From NCBI GenBank assembly GCA_040755615.1, contig JBFMAL010000006.1:1-64000 (forward strand): a stretch of 64,000 nt of DNA, in the 5' to 3' direction. The position numbers were made by a program, and so were the translations under genes. The first letter of the stretch is position 1. Each line of letters begins with the position of its first letter. The stretch is from DYEP01 sp040755615. GTDB taxonomy: Bacteria; Bacillota; Sulfobacillia; DUSP01; DYEP01. Of this stretch, positions 63,426 to 64,000 are shown in pieces. Under the pieces are notes generated by a model. It was not told the DNA's origin. It was given only the letters and a program-made list of their open reading frames with translations, and did no database searches.

Positions 63426-64000
63426 TCAGGAACATTGCTCTTGGGCAGTATTATCCTGCGGATTCACCTCTGCACAGGATGGATCCCAGGACTAAAATAC
63501 TCATTATAACCGTCTTCATAATAATCCTGTTTATCACCAGGGGTTTTTTGGGATATGCTTTACTCGCGGCTCTTTCTGTGAGTTCAATTATGGTGTCACG
63601 GGTACCGGTGAAGCTGATATACAGGAGCCTCCGGCCAATAGTATTCATCTTGGTCTTCACTGTGCTTTTGCACCTGTTCATGACCAAAGGGGAAGTGTTA
63701 TTCAGGATCGGGCCGCTTACGGCGACATGGGAAGGGGCAAGACAGGGGGCATTCATGGCCACCCGGCTCGTGCTCCTGATCATGACGACGTCGCTTCTGA
63801 CGTTGACCACTTCGCCGATCGCCCTTACGGACGGGCTGGAGCTTTTGCTTAAGCCGTTTGCGCGCCTGGGGGTACCTGCTCACGAACTTGCGATGATGAT
63901 GACCATCGCCCTCAGGTTCATCCCGACGCTGCTTGAAGAGGCCGAGAAGATCATGAAGGCTCAGATGGCGCGGGGCGCCGATTTCCAGTCCGGGAATGTG
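63422..64000 (+). CDS. ecfT: Energy-coupling factor transporter membrane protein EcfT (3' end outside window)
   Basis: 193 codons are visible and open to the window edge. Several membrane helices (KILIITVFIIILFIT.., PIVFILVFTVLLHLF) and the coupling motif near the cut end, AQMARGADFQSG, which in the family carries the Ala-Arg-Gly signature that contacts the ATPases. Start ATG overlaps the ecfA2 stop. Confidence 0.94.
   Translation, partial: MIRNIALGQYYPADSPLHRMDPRTKILIITVFIIILFITRGFLGYALLAALSVSSIMVSRVPVKLIYRSLRPIVFILVFTVLLHLFMTKGEVLFRIGPLTATWEGARQGAFMATRLVLLIMTTSLLTLTTSPIALTDGLELLLKPFARLGVPAHELAMMMTIALRFIPTLLEEAEKIMKAQMARGADFQSGNV

Overview
The window comes from a Gram-positive, spore-forming member of the Clostridia (Bacillota), most like the Moorella/Desulfotomaculum/Pelotomaculum grade; the species cannot be named from sequence alone. 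The grounds are the gene order (ctsR-mcsA-mcsB-clpC-radA ... ispD-ispF ... cysS ... sigH ... secE-nusG-rplKAJL-rpoBC-str-S10-spc-alpha-ecf), the Gram-positive leader RNAs (SAM-I riboswitch, cysteine T-box, L10 leader), a CtsR operator, the sporulation sigma factor SigH, strong AGGAGG ribosome binding sites, zinc-type S14, L33, L36 and S4, and an EF-Tu with a cysteine-rich insertion that I recall from that group. Nothing in the window looks horizontally acquired: there is no insertion sequence, integrase, phage gene or CRISPR array.

Layout. 1-126: 3' end of a 5S rRNA gene and its terminator. 204-3024: a small membrane ORF, then metY-metX on the minus strand behind a SAM-I riboswitch. 3286-9475: a LonC-like protease, an amidohydrolase and an EF-G-like GTPase. 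9579-16487: trxB, then the CtsR-controlled heat-shock operon ctsR-mcsA-mcsB-clpC-radA. 16577-17119: a minus-strand unit of tRNA-Ala and a conserved hypothetical gene. 17231-21016: carD, a PIN/TRAM membrane protein, ispD, ispF and an RlpA-like protein. 21013-25888: T-box-controlled cysE-cysS, thyX (minus strand), rlmB and sigH. 26196-28384: four tRNAs, tuf copy 1, rpmG and tRNA-Trp. 28417-31508: secE, nusG, rplK, rplA, rplJ, rplL. 31580-33564: a membrane polysaccharide deacetylase and a GNAT acetyltransferase inserted between rplL and rpoB. 33983-46312: rpoB, rpoC, an L7Ae-family gene, rpsL, rpsG, fusA and tuf copy 2. 46391-61705: the S10, spc and alpha ribosomal operons with secY, adk, map and infA. 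61738-64000: ecfA1, ecfA2 and the start of ecfT, which runs off the window.

Most of the window is the ordinary transcription/translation core of a Clostridium-like genome, with supporting functions embedded in it: sulfur amino-acid synthesis controlled by its own products (SAM, uncharged tRNA-Cys), protein quality control (McsAB/ClpC, LonC), isoprenoid precursors (IspD/F), protein export (SecE/Y), and vitamin or metal uptake (ECF module). The most unusual items are: (1) a fusion of a degenerate PlsY-like membrane domain to a NodB deacetylase between rplL and rpoB; (2) a 20-residue insertion inside the ThyX signature motif; (3) a highly charged extension of about 168 residues on RpoB; (4) a short leader ORF abutting tuf copy 1; (5) two tuf genes apparently identical through their 3' hairpin; (6) hairpins lying between strong Shine-Dalgarno sequences and the start codons of nusG and cysS; (7) an apparent terminator in the rpoB leader. 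The regulatory calls are from reading the sequence; none was computed.
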